Of a stretch of 64,000 nucleotides of DNA, positions 10,085-21,424 are shown piece by piece. The notes under the pieces were generated by a model. The model saw nothing but the letters and a program-made list of their open reading frames with translations, was not told where the DNA came from and ran no database searches. The DNA comes from Cepaea nemoralis (taxonomy: Eukaryota > Mollusca > Gastropoda > Stylommatophora > Helicidae). The stretch covers positions 317,001-381,000 of the forward strand of contig JACEFZ010004117.1 of the NCBI GenBank assembly GCA_014155875.1, written 5' to 3'. Within the stretch, counting starts at the first letter, position 1, and each line of letters opens with the position of its first letter. The position numbers were made by a program, and so were the translations under genes.

Positions 10085-11650
10085 AAAGCGTCTCCCATCA
10101 TTTCTCTCCCATCATTGCTCTCCCATCATTGTTCTCCCATTATTGTTCTCCCACCATTGTTCTCCCGTCATTGTTCTCCCATCAGTGTTCTCCCATCATT
10201 GCTCTCCCATCATTGTTCTCCCATCATTGTTCTCCCATAATCAATGTCCCATCATTGCTCTACCATCATTGCTCTCCCATCATTGTTCTCCCATCATTGC
10301 TCTCCCAACATCGTTCTCCCATCATTACTCTCCCACCATTGCTCTCCCACAATTGCTCTCTCATCGTTGTTCTCCCATCATCGTTCTCCCATCATAGTTC
10401 TCTCATCATTTTTCTCCCATTGTTCTCCCATCAGTGTACTCTCATCATTGTTCTCCTAACACTAACCTCCAGTTAGTATTCTCCCATCATTGTTCTCCCA
10501 TCATTGTACTCTCATCGTTGTTTTCCCATCAGTATTCTCCCATCAGTATTCACCTATCAGTGTTCTCCCATCATTGTTCGCCCATCAGTGTTCTCGCATT
10601 AGTGTTCTCCCATCAGTATTCTCCCATCATTGTTCTCACATCATCTTTCTCCCATCATCGTCATCCCATCGTCGTTCTGCCATTATTGTCCTCCCATCAT
10701 TGTCCTCCCATCATTGTCCTTCTATCATTGTCCTAGCATTATTGTTTTCCCATCATTGTTCTTCCATCATTGTCATCCCACCATTTTCCTCACCCCATTG
10801 CCCTCCCATCGTAGTCCTCCCATCAGTGTTCTCCCATCATTGTCCTCCCATCAGTATTCGCCCATCATTGTCCTCCCATCATTATTCGCCCATCATTATT
10901 CGCACATCATTATTCGCCCATCATTGTCCTCCCATCAGTATTCTCCCATCATTGTTCTCACATCATTGTTCTCCCATCATTGTTCTCCCATCATTGTTCT
11001 CCCATCAATGTTGTCCCATCAATGGTCTCCCGTCAATGTTCTCCCATGATTGTTCTCGCATCATTATTCTCCCATCATTGTTATCCCATCATTGTTCTCC
11101 CATTAGTGTTCTCCCATCAATGTTCTCCCATCATTGTTCTCCCATCATTATCCTCCCATCATTGTCCTCCCATCATTGTCCTCCCATCAGTGTTCTCCCA
11201 TCATTGTCCTCCCATCATTGTCCTCCCATCATTGTCCTCCCATCATTGTCCTGCCATCATTGTCCTGCCATCATTGTCCTGCCATCATTGTCCTCCCATC
11301 AATGTTCTCCCATCAATGTCCTCCCATCAATGTTCTTTCATCAATGGTCTCCCATCATTGTCCTCCCATCAATGTTCTCCCTTCATTGTCCATTGTCCTC
11401 GCGTCATTATTCTCCCATCATTGTTCTACCATCATTGTTCTCCCATGCGTGTTTTCCCATCATTGTCCCCCCCCCCCATTGTCCTCCCATCATTGTTCTC
11501 CCCCCTCCATTGCCCTTCCATCATTGTCCTCTCATCATTGTTCCCCCCCCCCCCCCCCCATTGTCCTCCCATCATTGTTCTCCCCACCCCCCATATTGCC
11601 CTCCCATCATTGTCCTCCCACCATTGTTCTCCCTTCATTGTTCTGTCCAA
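10085..11650. repeat. 14-bp minisatellite array (~110 copies)
   Basis: Degenerate tandem copies of a 14-bp unit of the form CATTGTTCTCCCAT with CAGTG, CAATG and CCTCC variants. C-homopolymer expansions occur near 11,467-11,480, 11,500 and 11,543-11,560. Long overlapping reading frames here arise from the stop-free 42-bp (3 x 14) period. It directly follows the 36-bp array with ~45 bp between. Confidence 0.95.
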
Positions 11651-11723
11651 ACCATCGTAACGTAACCAAAATATGTTAGTGTCGGAGACGTGATACTGTT
11701 TATGAGCCAGTTGTCTTCGCTAG

Positions 11724-11930
11724 TCATGTCTTATATAATTTCAGTGTTGTTCTTATTATTATTGGACAATATTCTAAGACATTTTCTGTAACATTTAAGC
11801 TTACAAGCCTACATTTTTTTTTCTGTAGTGATTGTGGAGTGGCACATGACTGACATCCGTATGTTGCTGTAGGAAAGATGCATGTTCTCAACAATGTTAA
11901 GTTAACTTGTTTGCTAGCGTGTGGCAAATA
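11724..11930 (-). pseudogene. LINE RT thumb remnant (RTE/BovB-like)
   Basis: Minus-strand frame with LLRTCIFPTATYGCQSC followed by a basic stretch, matching the thumb region also present at 38,654-39,193 (FLRACIFPIATYACENW). Short, interrupted and without visible ends. Confidence 0.6.
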
Positions 11931-11939
11931 TTTCTAATA

Positions 11940-12815
11940 CTATCTAAATCTCTGCATTGCTACGGCCAACCTGTGACTGACTTCATTTCAACAATCTCTA
12001 CTTGTTGTTGATAGGAAGCCAAGTTATTCAAAGTTTTTCATTGTTCTATGATTGGTATATAGTTTTGTCAATGGATATTAGTTTTAATTTGGTTAAGTTC
12101 AAAAACATATTTTAATTTTCACTCTCTCTTAACAGACATGCGTCTTGTCTTGTCTTGTCTTTCCTCTCGTGCCTAAGTCGGCGCATAGGGCAGAAGAAGT
12201 GTCTCTCTATGTTTGATCGTTAAACATTTGGAGCCAGAAATCTGATTCTGTAACTGTTGGGAGTTTTATGATGGTGGATTGTCAAGCCACCGATCAACCG
12301 TCTTTAGTCAAGTTAGAAGAAGACATGTCCCGCCAACTTGACCCAAGTCGGAAACTCTTTAATATAGTGACGCTTTACAAAACAGATGGTAGCCTAGAGT
12401 CTCGTGCAGTGACTCTTTGCAAACAAAAGGTAGCCTAGAGTACTCTAAACATGCGTAGAATGTATAAATTCAAGTTTCATTCTCCGTAAAGAACGTGAAT
12501 CATACTGTGTGATCATGATGATTCCACATTGCCCGTGTATAACGTATTCTTTCATGTAAGATATCCTACCATTTACAAGCCCAGTCAATACGTAAATTGA
12601 GTCGTCTGCTCTCCGAGTGCGTCAGAATATCGTCAGTGTGCGCTTTGTTATATCACGCTGAGAACTAAATTCAGATTTCCACTTAGCCTCCTTTTGAAAT
12701 CATGTCCCTGGCTACAGCTCGTTCCAGTGTCACGCGTATCGCAGATAAAGATGTCACAGCGAGAGGATTCTCAGCTCACCTGAAACAGGACATCACGAGG
12801 GGAGAAGGAGGGCGC
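11940..12815. other. No recognised gene
   Basis: Mixed-composition DNA with a short (TGTCT)n tract near 12,141-12,163 and a local ~55-bp duplication around GGTAGCCTAGAGT (12,388 and 12,429). No coding frame or mobile element was recognised. Confidence 0.35.
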
Positions 12816-12818
12816 GCG

Positions 12819-12819
<1 letters not shown>

Positions 12820-12869
<50 letters not shown>
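12820..12869. repeat. (GA)n microsatellite
   Basis: Uninterrupted GA/AG dinucleotide run of about 48 bp. Confidence 0.95.
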
Positions 12870-12870
<1 letters not shown>

Positions 12871-13313
12871 GCTGCCAACTTACGAACAGCAAATCATAAG
12901 CTGTAACGAATTATCGACTCAGTGACTCTCAGCCGTCTTGGAGGGAAAAACATAATTGCAGATCTATATGTTCGGGTGCGCTATTAATCGTCTCCAGCCT
13001 GCATGCCGTGTTTTCGACAACATTCTTCATGTCCTAGCATTTGCCATTGTCCGGTGTTCGCTGTACGAAATGCGGAAACACTTTGCGTCGTGTCTTTGTT
13101 TTAGGCATCTGGCAGTTTGCTGCGATAGTCATGCAAGCATTGATTTCTGTGGTAGTCAATGTCAGATTAGCGCACGATGTTTCCTGTGGCAACATGCGGG
13201 TGCGAAAACTCCATGTTTGTCTTTATAAAACCCCTGAAAAGCACATATGCGCCTGTGAATATAAATGTTACACAAGAGTATTACAATGCAGGGAACGGAC
13301 AGGAGAACAAAGA

Positions 13314-13324
13314 TATATATATAC

Positions 13325-13405
<81 letters not shown>
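13314..13405. repeat. (TA)n microsatellite
   Basis: About 90 bp of TA dinucleotides with two early ATAC interruptions. Confidence 0.95.
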
Positions 13406-13406
<1 letters not shown>

Positions 13407-13655
13407 CAAAAACTCGGTATTGTAGACGATTGGTTACCAATTCAAATACAAACGAGGAAAATAAAATGTGTGTACAGAAGATAAATATGGAGGAAAGAGT
13501 ACCGACTACCGGCAGGCGAAGAAAAGGAGGATCAATACATACATAGATTCAAGATATAATAGATAATGTATACACGACAGTAACAGAGGCTGGACTTTTA
13601 GCTTGTGATAGACTTTTCGATAGCTTGTTATTGGGAGGGTGGAGGAGTAGTTCTG

Positions 13656-13722
13656 CACAGAACACGTCACTAGAGTGTGGATAGAGAGCACAGAACACGT
13701 CACTAGAGTGTGGATAGAGAGC
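13656..13722. repeat. 33-bp tandem duplication
   Basis: Two adjacent near-identical copies of a 33-bp unit containing CAGAACACGTCACTAGAG and TGTGGATAGAGAG. Confidence 0.8.
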
Positions 13723-13859
13723 AACAGGTGACTAAGTCACGTTGAGATCCAAACCCACAATTTTCATAATGTTATCTCGGAGGTCGTATTCCGGTCCATC
13801 TGATCGGTTAGTGCCTTTTTCGACCGCACACTCTAAATACGTCTCCTATTTTTGGCATT

Positions 13860-14765
13860 CCTTCTCAGTTAGTCTCTACCTTCCATCTTCTCACTCAGTT
13901 TCTCCCACCATTTTCAACTCTTCCACCTTCTAACTCAATCTCTCTCACCATCTCAAACTCTTCCACCATCTCAAACTCTTCCATCTTCTCATTCAATCTC
14001 TCCCACCATCTTCAGTTCTTCCACCTTCTCACTCAATCTCTTCCAACATCTCCAATTCTTCCACCTTCTCACTCAATCTCTCCCAACATCTCCAACTCTT
14101 CCACCGTCTTAATCAATCTTTCCCACCATCTCCAACTCTTCCACCGTCTTAATCAATCTTTCCCACCATCTCCAACTCTTCCACATTCCTAATCAATCTT
14201 TCTCACCATCTCCAACTCTTCACCTTCTCACTCAATCTCTCCCAACATCGCCAACTATTCCACCTTCTCACTGAATCTCTCCCAACATCTCCAACTCTTA
14301 CACCTTCTCACTCAATCTCTCCCAACATCTCCAACTCTTCCACCTTCTCACTCAATCTCTCCCAACATCTCCAGCTCTTCCACCTTCTCACTCAATTTCT
14401 CCCAACATCTCCAACTCTTCCACCTTCTCACTCAAATCTCTCCCAACATCGCCAACTATTCCACCTTCTCACTGAATCTCTCCCAACATCGCCAACTATT
14501 CCACCTTCTCTCTCAATCTCTCCCAACATTTCCAACTCTTTTACGTTCAATCTCAATCTCTCCCGTCTTCAACTCTTCCATCTTCTTATTCAATCTCTTT
14601 CATCTCCAACTCTTCCATCTTCTCACTCAATCTCTTCCAACATCTCCAATCCGTCCACCTTATCACATAATTTCTCCTAACATTTCCATTTTCTTCCACT
14701 TTCTCACTCCCTGTCTTCTAACATCCTCTACTTTACCACTTACTCTTACACTCTCTCCCAACATC
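13860..14765. repeat. 40-bp pyrimidine-rich minisatellite
   Basis: About 22 copies of a ~40-bp unit built from TCTCACTCAATCTCTCCC, AACATCTCCAACTC and TTCCACCT. The copies degrade towards both ends. Confidence 0.9.
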
Positions 14766-14766
14766 T

Positions 14767-14928
14767 CACAAACAGATCTAAATAAAACATGAAATTAGAA
14801 AATTTAATAACATTAAAACACAAATCCTTCGTTGTTAGAAATTCTGCGCCGCCTTCCTAATTACGAAGGATTTATGTTTTAATGTTATTACATTTTCTAA
14901 TTTCATGTTTTCTCAAGATCTGTTTGTG
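14767..14928. repeat. Near-perfect palindrome with 66-bp arms (MITE-like)
   Basis: Arms 14,767-14,832 and 14,863-14,928 are inverted repeats with about 5 mismatches in 66 bp, separated by a 30-bp loop. Outer ends are CACAAACAGATCT and its complement. It sits immediately after the 40-bp minisatellite. No convincing target duplication was seen. Could be a small foldback or MITE-type element. Confidence 0.75.
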
Positions 14929-15339
14929 TTTCTCCTGGGGAAGATTAGTGTAATCGAAGTAATTCGTTGTGTCGTAGTATACTTAGTTTTATTGTATCTT
15001 TTTCCATTTCCCCCTGTGATTTACGTTTATCGTAGTGGAGTTTGTTGTGAGGTATGTACACCGTGTCTGTGTTTAGTATCTCTCACATTTTTGAAGGTGT
15101 TACTCACCTAATTGCTTTTATGTCCTATTGTTACACCCTGCTACAGCCGTTACTTCTCTTCTGTTAAAGCTGTTGTTGTTGTAACGTTAAACTCCAGGAG
15201 TGTTGCTTCTTGGTCTTGTGTTGGGTTCTGTCTTATCTAACGGCCTCCCACAGTTTCTCTCACACTCCCAACGCCCTAGAAGAAGCAACTCCAACACAGG
15301 TGATATCAAAATTATCATACAACATTAGTCACTCAGACT

Positions 15340-15545
15340 CACCATGGTCTGGCAAGAATGCGACAGCGTGGAGTGACGAGGGGATCTGGCCGATGCTCGA
15401 CGCTTAGAGGAAAGGCGAGACGCACATATAATCAGATTACTACTGGTACTATTGGGGTTGGAACTCCTCGCTGGCTTCTGAGAATGGGGACGGAGCGCTT
15501 ATGGGAATACCCCGAATGCTGTGATGTCGGTTCCTAAATCAATCT

Positions 15546-15586
<41 letters not shown>
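15340..15586 (+). mobile_element. Short non-LTR insertion with (AATC)n tail and 14-bp TSD
   Basis: The 14-mer TAGTCACTCAGACT occurs at 15,326-15,339 and 15,587-15,600, bracketing 247 bp that end in a (AATC)n tract (15,536-15,586). The tail plus target duplication identify a retroposed, probably 5'-truncated, LINE or SINE in plus orientation. Its body shows no recognised protein motif. Confidence 0.75.
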
Positions 15587-15588
<2 letters not shown>

Positions 15589-15945
15589 GTCACTCAGACT
15601 TAACAGTGGACGTTGAACATATCGACTGAGACATCTACATCCCAGTCCAACCACCTGACTTTTGCAGCAGCTTTTAGGTTTTCTACAGCTTGCGCCTGAG
15701 TGTTATGTTATGTCCAACGACGTCACTGTCATTGTGTGTTGTCATGGACGCCCAGTCCTTTGATGTAGCAGCCATCCCAATGTGCCTAAATGTGAGTTGA
15801 ATAAGAGCGTTTTGACCTTTGCCGGCGTCTTCCGTTTGATACAATTGATTGGTCTCTTCTGTCATCATTTCATGTCTTCTTTTTTTTCTTTCCTTTTTTT
15901 TTTCTTTTCCAAATGCTTTGTATTTTGTATAATATTTTGTATTTT

Positions 15946-16126
15946 TATGTAGACGTCTAGACTTGTTCTAGTATGTGTTATTAAATTTAGCTTCAGTTTT
16001 ACGTATACTGTGTAGGGGCTGGGGGGGGGGGGGGGGTTTTAGGGTGGAAATACGAAAGGGGGGAGGGATGACGTTATGAACATATGGTGAAAGGGTGCAT
16101 GGGCCAAAAAAGGTTGAGAACCACTG
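15946..16126 (+). mobile_element. Truncated hAT-type non-autonomous element
   Basis: Matches the right half of the complete copy at 61,877-62,265: GTAGACGTCTAGACTTG, TTATTAAATTTAGCTTC, a G-run, CATATGGT, and the terminal AGAACCACTG. The left terminus (CAGTGGTTCTCAAC) is missing. Confidence 0.75.
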
Positions 16127-16127
16127 T

Positions 16128-17210
16128 CATAGAAGTTCGTAGGTGCTTCAATTGACCCTCTATCTACAAATTCTCTGGTTGGCCCAACCTGTTGGTTGCC
16201 GCCTATAGCCTTCTCGTTTCTTTGTTCCATGTGTGATATAAATGTCTTGAAGGCTGGGGCAGTCGTGGTATCTAGGCTGTTGTTGCCGAGACATTTGGCG
16301 AATCATAGGTTCGGATTGGGTTCCTAAAGCCTGTGTGGGCACTGGTTCCAGAAATGGATGTTCCTCACAGTATTTGTAGACCCCCACTTTACTCCTGTAG
16401 CTCGATCGTAGTTCCTCTTGTCTGGCGCATGGAGCACTGCATGGCTCGGTGGGGCTTGAGCGATGGGGGCCGCGATCTTTGTGGAAGCCGCCCTTCGCTG
16501 AGCTTACAGGTACTGATTTTGATGTCGATGATCATTGCGATAATTCTGTCTTATCTAAAGTGTTAAGTGTGCCATCGTTCTTCATTCGGAGTTGGGCATT
16601 TCGTCTTTAGTCCAGCACGTTCACCAACAGGACAGTAATACAGTATTGTCGGTTGGCAGTGCTGTCAGTCTCGTCTCCTCTATGATGGTCTGGTGCACTT
16701 TGATTTTCACCGGGAATGTCGTCTGGCCGCTCATTTTTCTAGGTTCATCATTGCAGCGCCGATTGGTTTGTTGTTTCCTTGCTGTTCCTAGCCGCTGTTT
16801 TCTCATTGGTAGGTTGGTAGGTTGGTTGGAGCTATTAATATTATGCCGCTGAACTTACAGGTACTGATTTTGATGTTGTCTCAGTCCGTTCGCTTGTGGA
16901 ATTTGTCATGGCTGCCGTCATTTGGTCTTTGCCATTTTCTATCGTTGAGGCAACGGCATTAGTGTTGACTTCTCTTCCCCCACCCCTTCCCCCTCTCCAC
17001 CAACCCCTTTCTAACCCCAACCCCTTTCTAACCCCAACAGCCACGCTCTACTCTTCGAATCGTGGACTGGAAATCATCGGTCCACTTCTTTGAGCCACTC
17101 AAACATAATCTGCACTTGATAATGGCGTCTAGTTTTCAATAGTCTTGGGCGTCCTCGTCGTGTTGAACTCACGGCTTTCTTGCTGCTGGTGAGTTCAGCT
17201 TAACTGCCCC
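16128..17210. other. No recognised gene; short direct repeat
   Basis: Mixed sequence with overlapping open stretches on the minus strand of unrecognised type. The segment around CTTACAGGTACTGATTTTG occurs at ~16,501 and ~16,854. A CT/CCCC-rich stretch is at 16,975-17,040. Confidence 0.3.
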
Positions 17211-17569
17211 TTGATTGCTTTCAGTCACAGAACACTTGAATCTACGTACCTCAGTACGCACTTCTCACACCTTCTCTGTTACTTTCACATTTTTACACTC
17301 ATTCTCCCCCAATACATGTTACTCTCAAATCTTCCTCACTATCTCCAGTGTCTTAAAACCACACATCAGTCCAGTTTTTCTTCTTCTCTCACGTTTTCTA
17401 GCACACTCCCTGTAGCTCCTACATTTTGGCATTTTCAGACACCCTTCTACTGTCTAAACTTCTCACTTCCCGGCCATCAGATCTCTTGCTCTCAATTATA
17501 TATACACTATTCACATATGCTGAAAAGCCACTAACGAAGAAGCCAATGGTATTTCTTAAATATAAGAAG

Positions 17570-17800
17570 GAGACAAATACTGTCTTTTGTTAATATGATT
17601 GAAGCAATGGAAAACATCGTGACAACTGGACATATCGGCAATGGAAGTGGCAGGGGCAGATTGATAGAAATGATGCCGGACGGACTGAGACAGTGGCATC
17701 TAGGAATATCATAAGCAGAGTTGATGAATAACGCCATGGACCACGATTTGTGGAGAAGCCTGAACACCCATCCTAGTTGGCAGGGCACATGATGATGTCA
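17570..17800 (+). pseudogene. LINE C-terminal remnant (same family as 6,004-7,646)
   Basis: The plus strand reads MENIVTTGHIGNGSGRGR, then DGLRQWH and DLWRSLN, ending in a GATGATG-type tail, with an internal stop. It corresponds to the C-terminal tail of the LINE at 6,012-6,215. Confidence 0.7.
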
Positions 17801-17988
17801 CATTTTCATCCTCTGTCTGTCTTCTGTCTTTATTTCTTTCTTTCTATCAGTTCCCCACCTAATCATGCTACATTTACTCTACCATTCTCCAAATCTTTCC
17901 CCGGACTCATCAGTTATATGCATGGAGAGAATGTCTGATTCAACGCTGATCTTATTTTGCACCTTCATCATCCCCAACTCCACACGTG

Positions 17989-17994
<6 letters not shown>

Positions 17995-18087
<93 letters not shown>

Positions 18088-18110
18088 CCCACACACACAA
18101 AACACAACAC
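17995..18110. repeat. (CT)n-(CA)n compound microsatellite
   Basis: About 86 bp of CT followed by a shorter CA/CACA-rich run. Confidence 0.95.
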
Positions 18111-18424
18111 ACTTCTATCGTGATAAATCCTTTCATCTGCTCTGTACTAATTTTTAGAAAGCGTCCATTGTCTTGAAGCCCCTAAACAATATGATACATA
18201 ATTAATTATTTAAACCAGTTGGTTGGGTCGCGATCCCCAAGGTGTCGCAATTTGTTGTCATTTAGTTTATGGCATTCAGTTTTAGTGTAATTGCAATTAT
18301 CTTTATGGGAACATCTCATTTAATTACGAACGTGTTTTTTTTTAACACTTATGTATTTCAACATTGCAATATTTAACACATTTTGTCAAAGAAGTTAGCA
18401 GATTACCCAACCATTGTGCATTGA

Positions 18425-19975
18425 ATTGGCTGGTTGCTTAGCTATTATAGAAGTTTGTCACGGGTTGCTTAGCTATTATAGTAGGTCATCGATCCAGGTT
18501 ATTTAGCTGTTATAGAAGGTCATCGCTCTGGGTTATTTAGCTATTATATAAGGTCTTCGCTCTGGGTTACTTAGCTGTTATAGAAGGTCATCGCTGCGGG
18601 TTACTTAGCTGTTATAGAAGGTCGTCGCTCTGGGTTATTTAGCTATTATAGAAGTTCGTCGCTCTGGTAGAAGGTCATCGTGTCGCATATCTTAACTATT
18701 ACAGTAGGTCGTCGCTCCGGGGTGCTTAGCTATTATAGAAGGTCGTTGTGCCGGGTTGCTTAGCTGCTATAGAAGGTCGTCTTGGGTTGCTTAGCTATTA
18801 TAGAAGTTTTTCACGAGGTTGCTTAGCTATTACAGAAGGTCGTCGCTCCGGGGTGCTTAGCTATTATAGAAGGTCATCGCTCTGGGTTACTTAGCTATCA
18901 TAGAAGGTTATCGCTCCGGGTTACTTAGCTATTATAGAAGGTCATCGTGCCTGGTTGCTTAGCTATTACAGTGGGTCGTCGCTCTTGGGTGCTTAGCTAT
19001 TATAAAAGGTCGTCGTGCCTGGTTGCTTAGCTATTACAGTGGGTCGTCGCTCTTGGGTGCTTAGCTATTATGAAAGGTCGTCATGCCGGGTTGCTTAGCT
19101 ATTATAAAAGTTTGTCACGGGGTTGCTTAGCTATTATAGAAGGTCATCGCTCTGGGTTACTTAGCTATTATAGAAGGTCTTCGTGCCGGGTTGCTTAGCT
19201 ATTATAGAAGGTCGTTGCTCTGGGTTACTTAGCTATTATAGAAGGTCGTTGCTCTGGGTTACTTAGCTATTATAGAAGGTCTTCGTGCCGGGTTACTTAG
19301 CTATTATAGAAGGTCTTCGTGTCGGGCTACTTAGCTATTATAGAAGGTCGTTGCTATGGGTTACTTAGCTATTATAGAAGGTCGTTGCTCTGGGTTACTT
19401 AGCTATTATAGAAGGTCTTCGTGCCGGGTTACTTAGCTATTATAGAAGGTCGTTGCTCTGGGTTACTTAGCTATTATAGAAGGTCGTTGCTCTGGGTTAC
19501 TTAGCTATTATAGAAGGTCTTCGTGCCGGGTTACTTAGCTATTATAGAAGGTCGTTGCTCTGGGTTACTTAGCTATTATAGAAGGTCGTTGCTCTGGGTT
19601 ACTTAGCTATTATAAAAGGTTGTTGCTCTGGGTTACTTGGCTACTATAGAAGGTCTTCGTGCCAGGTTGCTTAGCTATTATAGAAGGTCGTTGCTCTGGG
19701 TTACTTAGCTATTATAGAAGGTCGTCACGGCTTGCTTAGCTATTGCATGAGGGCGTTGAAGGCTTGCTACTATTATATATGATCGTGGAAGGGTTACTTA
19801 GCTATTATAGAGGGCTGTCAGGGGGTTACTTAGCTATTATAGAGGGCTGTCAGGGGTTACTTAGCTATTATAAATAGGCGTCACGGGTTACTTAGCTATT
19901 ATAGAAGGGCGTCACGAACTACTTAGCTATTAAAAACTGGCGTTATGGGTTGCTTAGCTATAATAGAAGGATGTC
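18425..19975. repeat. 34-bp minisatellite array (~45 copies)
   Basis: Tandem unit containing GGGTTACTTAGCTATTATAG and AAGGTCGTTGCTCT, with alternating GCTCT and CGTGCC variants. Copies are most uniform in the middle (19,130-19,720) and diverge at both ends. It ends six bases before the left terminus of the TIR element at 19,981. Confidence 0.95.
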
Positions 19976-20168
19976 ACCTGAGTAGTATATTTTGAAACTC
20001 ATCCACACATTCCGCATCTAAGATGGCGCCATATAGGGTTTTATGAAGGAAATATTTCCCGACTGGGTGTTTTTGGGGAAAATTGCCGACTGGGTAAAAA
20101 ATTTTCTTGGCGGTAGCTGGTGGGAAAATCTGTGGGTTGTTTTCTGTGAAAGTAATTAAGGTATTTTT

Positions 20169-20322
20169 AGTTGGTTGGTTCTGTAAAAGTAAGTACTGAA
20201 AATAGAAAGAGAGGTTGTGAGCACGGATGAAGTGGTTGAAGGGGGAAAGTTATATATATTTTGGTTAGAAAGGAGTATATGAATGTGGTGAGTGAAAGAT
20301 AAACAAGTAGAGTGTATAGGGT
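20169..20322 (+). repeat. 154-bp direct repeat, left copy
   Basis: Identical to 21,271-21,424 except for one base (AAACAAG versus AAACGAG). The two copies bracket the 36-bp minisatellite. Confidence 0.95.
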
Positions 20323-20324
20323 AT

Positions 20325-21269
20325 GCACTGTGTCCATCCTCATGTCATATGTTCCGTGTTGCACCGTGTCCATCCTCATGTCATATGTTCTGTGTTGCAC
20401 TGTGTCCATCCTCATGTCACATGTTCCGTGTTGCACTGTGTCCATCCTCATGTCATATGTTCCGTGTTGCACCGTGTCCATCCTCATGTCATATGTTCCG
20501 TGTTGCACCATGTCCATCCTCATGTCATATGTTCCGTGTTGCACCATGTCCATCCTCATGTCATATGTTCCGTGTTGCACCGTGTCCATTCTCGTGTCAT
20601 ATGTTCCGTGTTGCACCGTGTCCATCCTCATGTCACATGTTCTGTGTTGCACCGTGTCCATCCTCATGTCATATGTTCCGTGTTGCACTGTGTCCATCCT
20701 CATGTCATGTGTTCCGTGTTGCACTGTGTCCATCCTCATGTCACATGTTTCGTGTTGCACTGTGTCCATCCTCATGTCACATGTTCCATGTTGCACTGTG
20801 TCCATCCTCATATCATATGTTCCGTGTTGCACTGTGTCCATCCTCATGTCACATGTTCCGTGTTGCACTGTGTCCATCCTCATGTCATATGTTCCGTGTT
20901 GCACTGTGTCCATCCTCATGTCACATGTTCCGTGTTGCACTGTGTCCATCCTCATGTCACATGTTCCGTGTTGCACTGTGTCCATCCTCATATCATATGT
21001 TCCGTGTTGCACTGTGTCCATCCTCATGTCACATGTTCCGTGTTGCACTGTGTCCATCATCATGTCACATGTTCCGTGTTGCACTGTGTCCATCCTCATA
21101 TCATATGTTCCGTGTTGCACTGTGTCCATCCTCATGTCACATGTTCCGTGTTGCACTGTGTCCATCCTCATATCATATGTTCCGTGTTGCACCGTGTCCA
21201 TCCTCATGTCATATGTTCCGTGTTGCACCGTGTCCATCCTCATGTCATATGTTCCGTGTTGCACCGTGT
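20325..21269. repeat. 36-bp minisatellite array, locus 2 (~26 copies)
   Basis: Same 36-bp unit as 8,991-10,038, with the same variable sites. It sits between two 154-bp direct repeats inside the left arm of the TIR element. Long repetitive frames on both strands follow from the 3n period. Confidence 0.95.
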
Positions 21270-21270
21270 A

Positions 21271-21424
21271 AGTTGGTTGGTTCTGTAAAAGTAAGTACTG
21301 AAAATAGAAAGAGAGGTTGTGAGCACGGATGAAGTGGTTGAAGGGGGAAAGTTATATATATTTTGGTTAGAAAGGAGTATATGAATGTGGTGAGTGAAAG
21401 ATAAACGAGTAGAGTGTATAGGGT
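21271..21424 (+). repeat. 154-bp direct repeat, right copy
   Basis: Second copy of 20,169-20,322, one mismatch. Arm sequence continues uninterrupted from here into 21,425. Confidence 0.95.

Noticed and set aside
8761..10476. Long open frames of 12-residue repeats on both strands (up to ~570 codons)
   Set aside because: They follow from a stop-free 36-bp (3n) tandem unit; four frames are open at once and the repeats break off at the array edges. The second array (20,167-21,332) behaves the same way.
10434..11679. Three overlapping plus-strand frames rich in Ser, His, Pro, Leu
   Set aside because: By-product of the 14-bp repeat, whose 42-bp period has no stop codon in any plus frame.
13041..13546. 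Frames ending in Tyr-Ile repeats
   Set aside because: Translation of the (TA)n microsatellite.
16039..17044. Overlapping open stretches on the minus strand
   Set aside because: Gln/Pro-rich readings without a recognisable domain, in several frames, next to a hAT fragment. Not supported as a gene.
17865..18176. Ser-Leu and Arg-Glu repeat frames at CT/GA tracts (also near 36,437, 43,886 and 60,253)
   Set aside because: Pure dinucleotide repeats translate this way in every frame.
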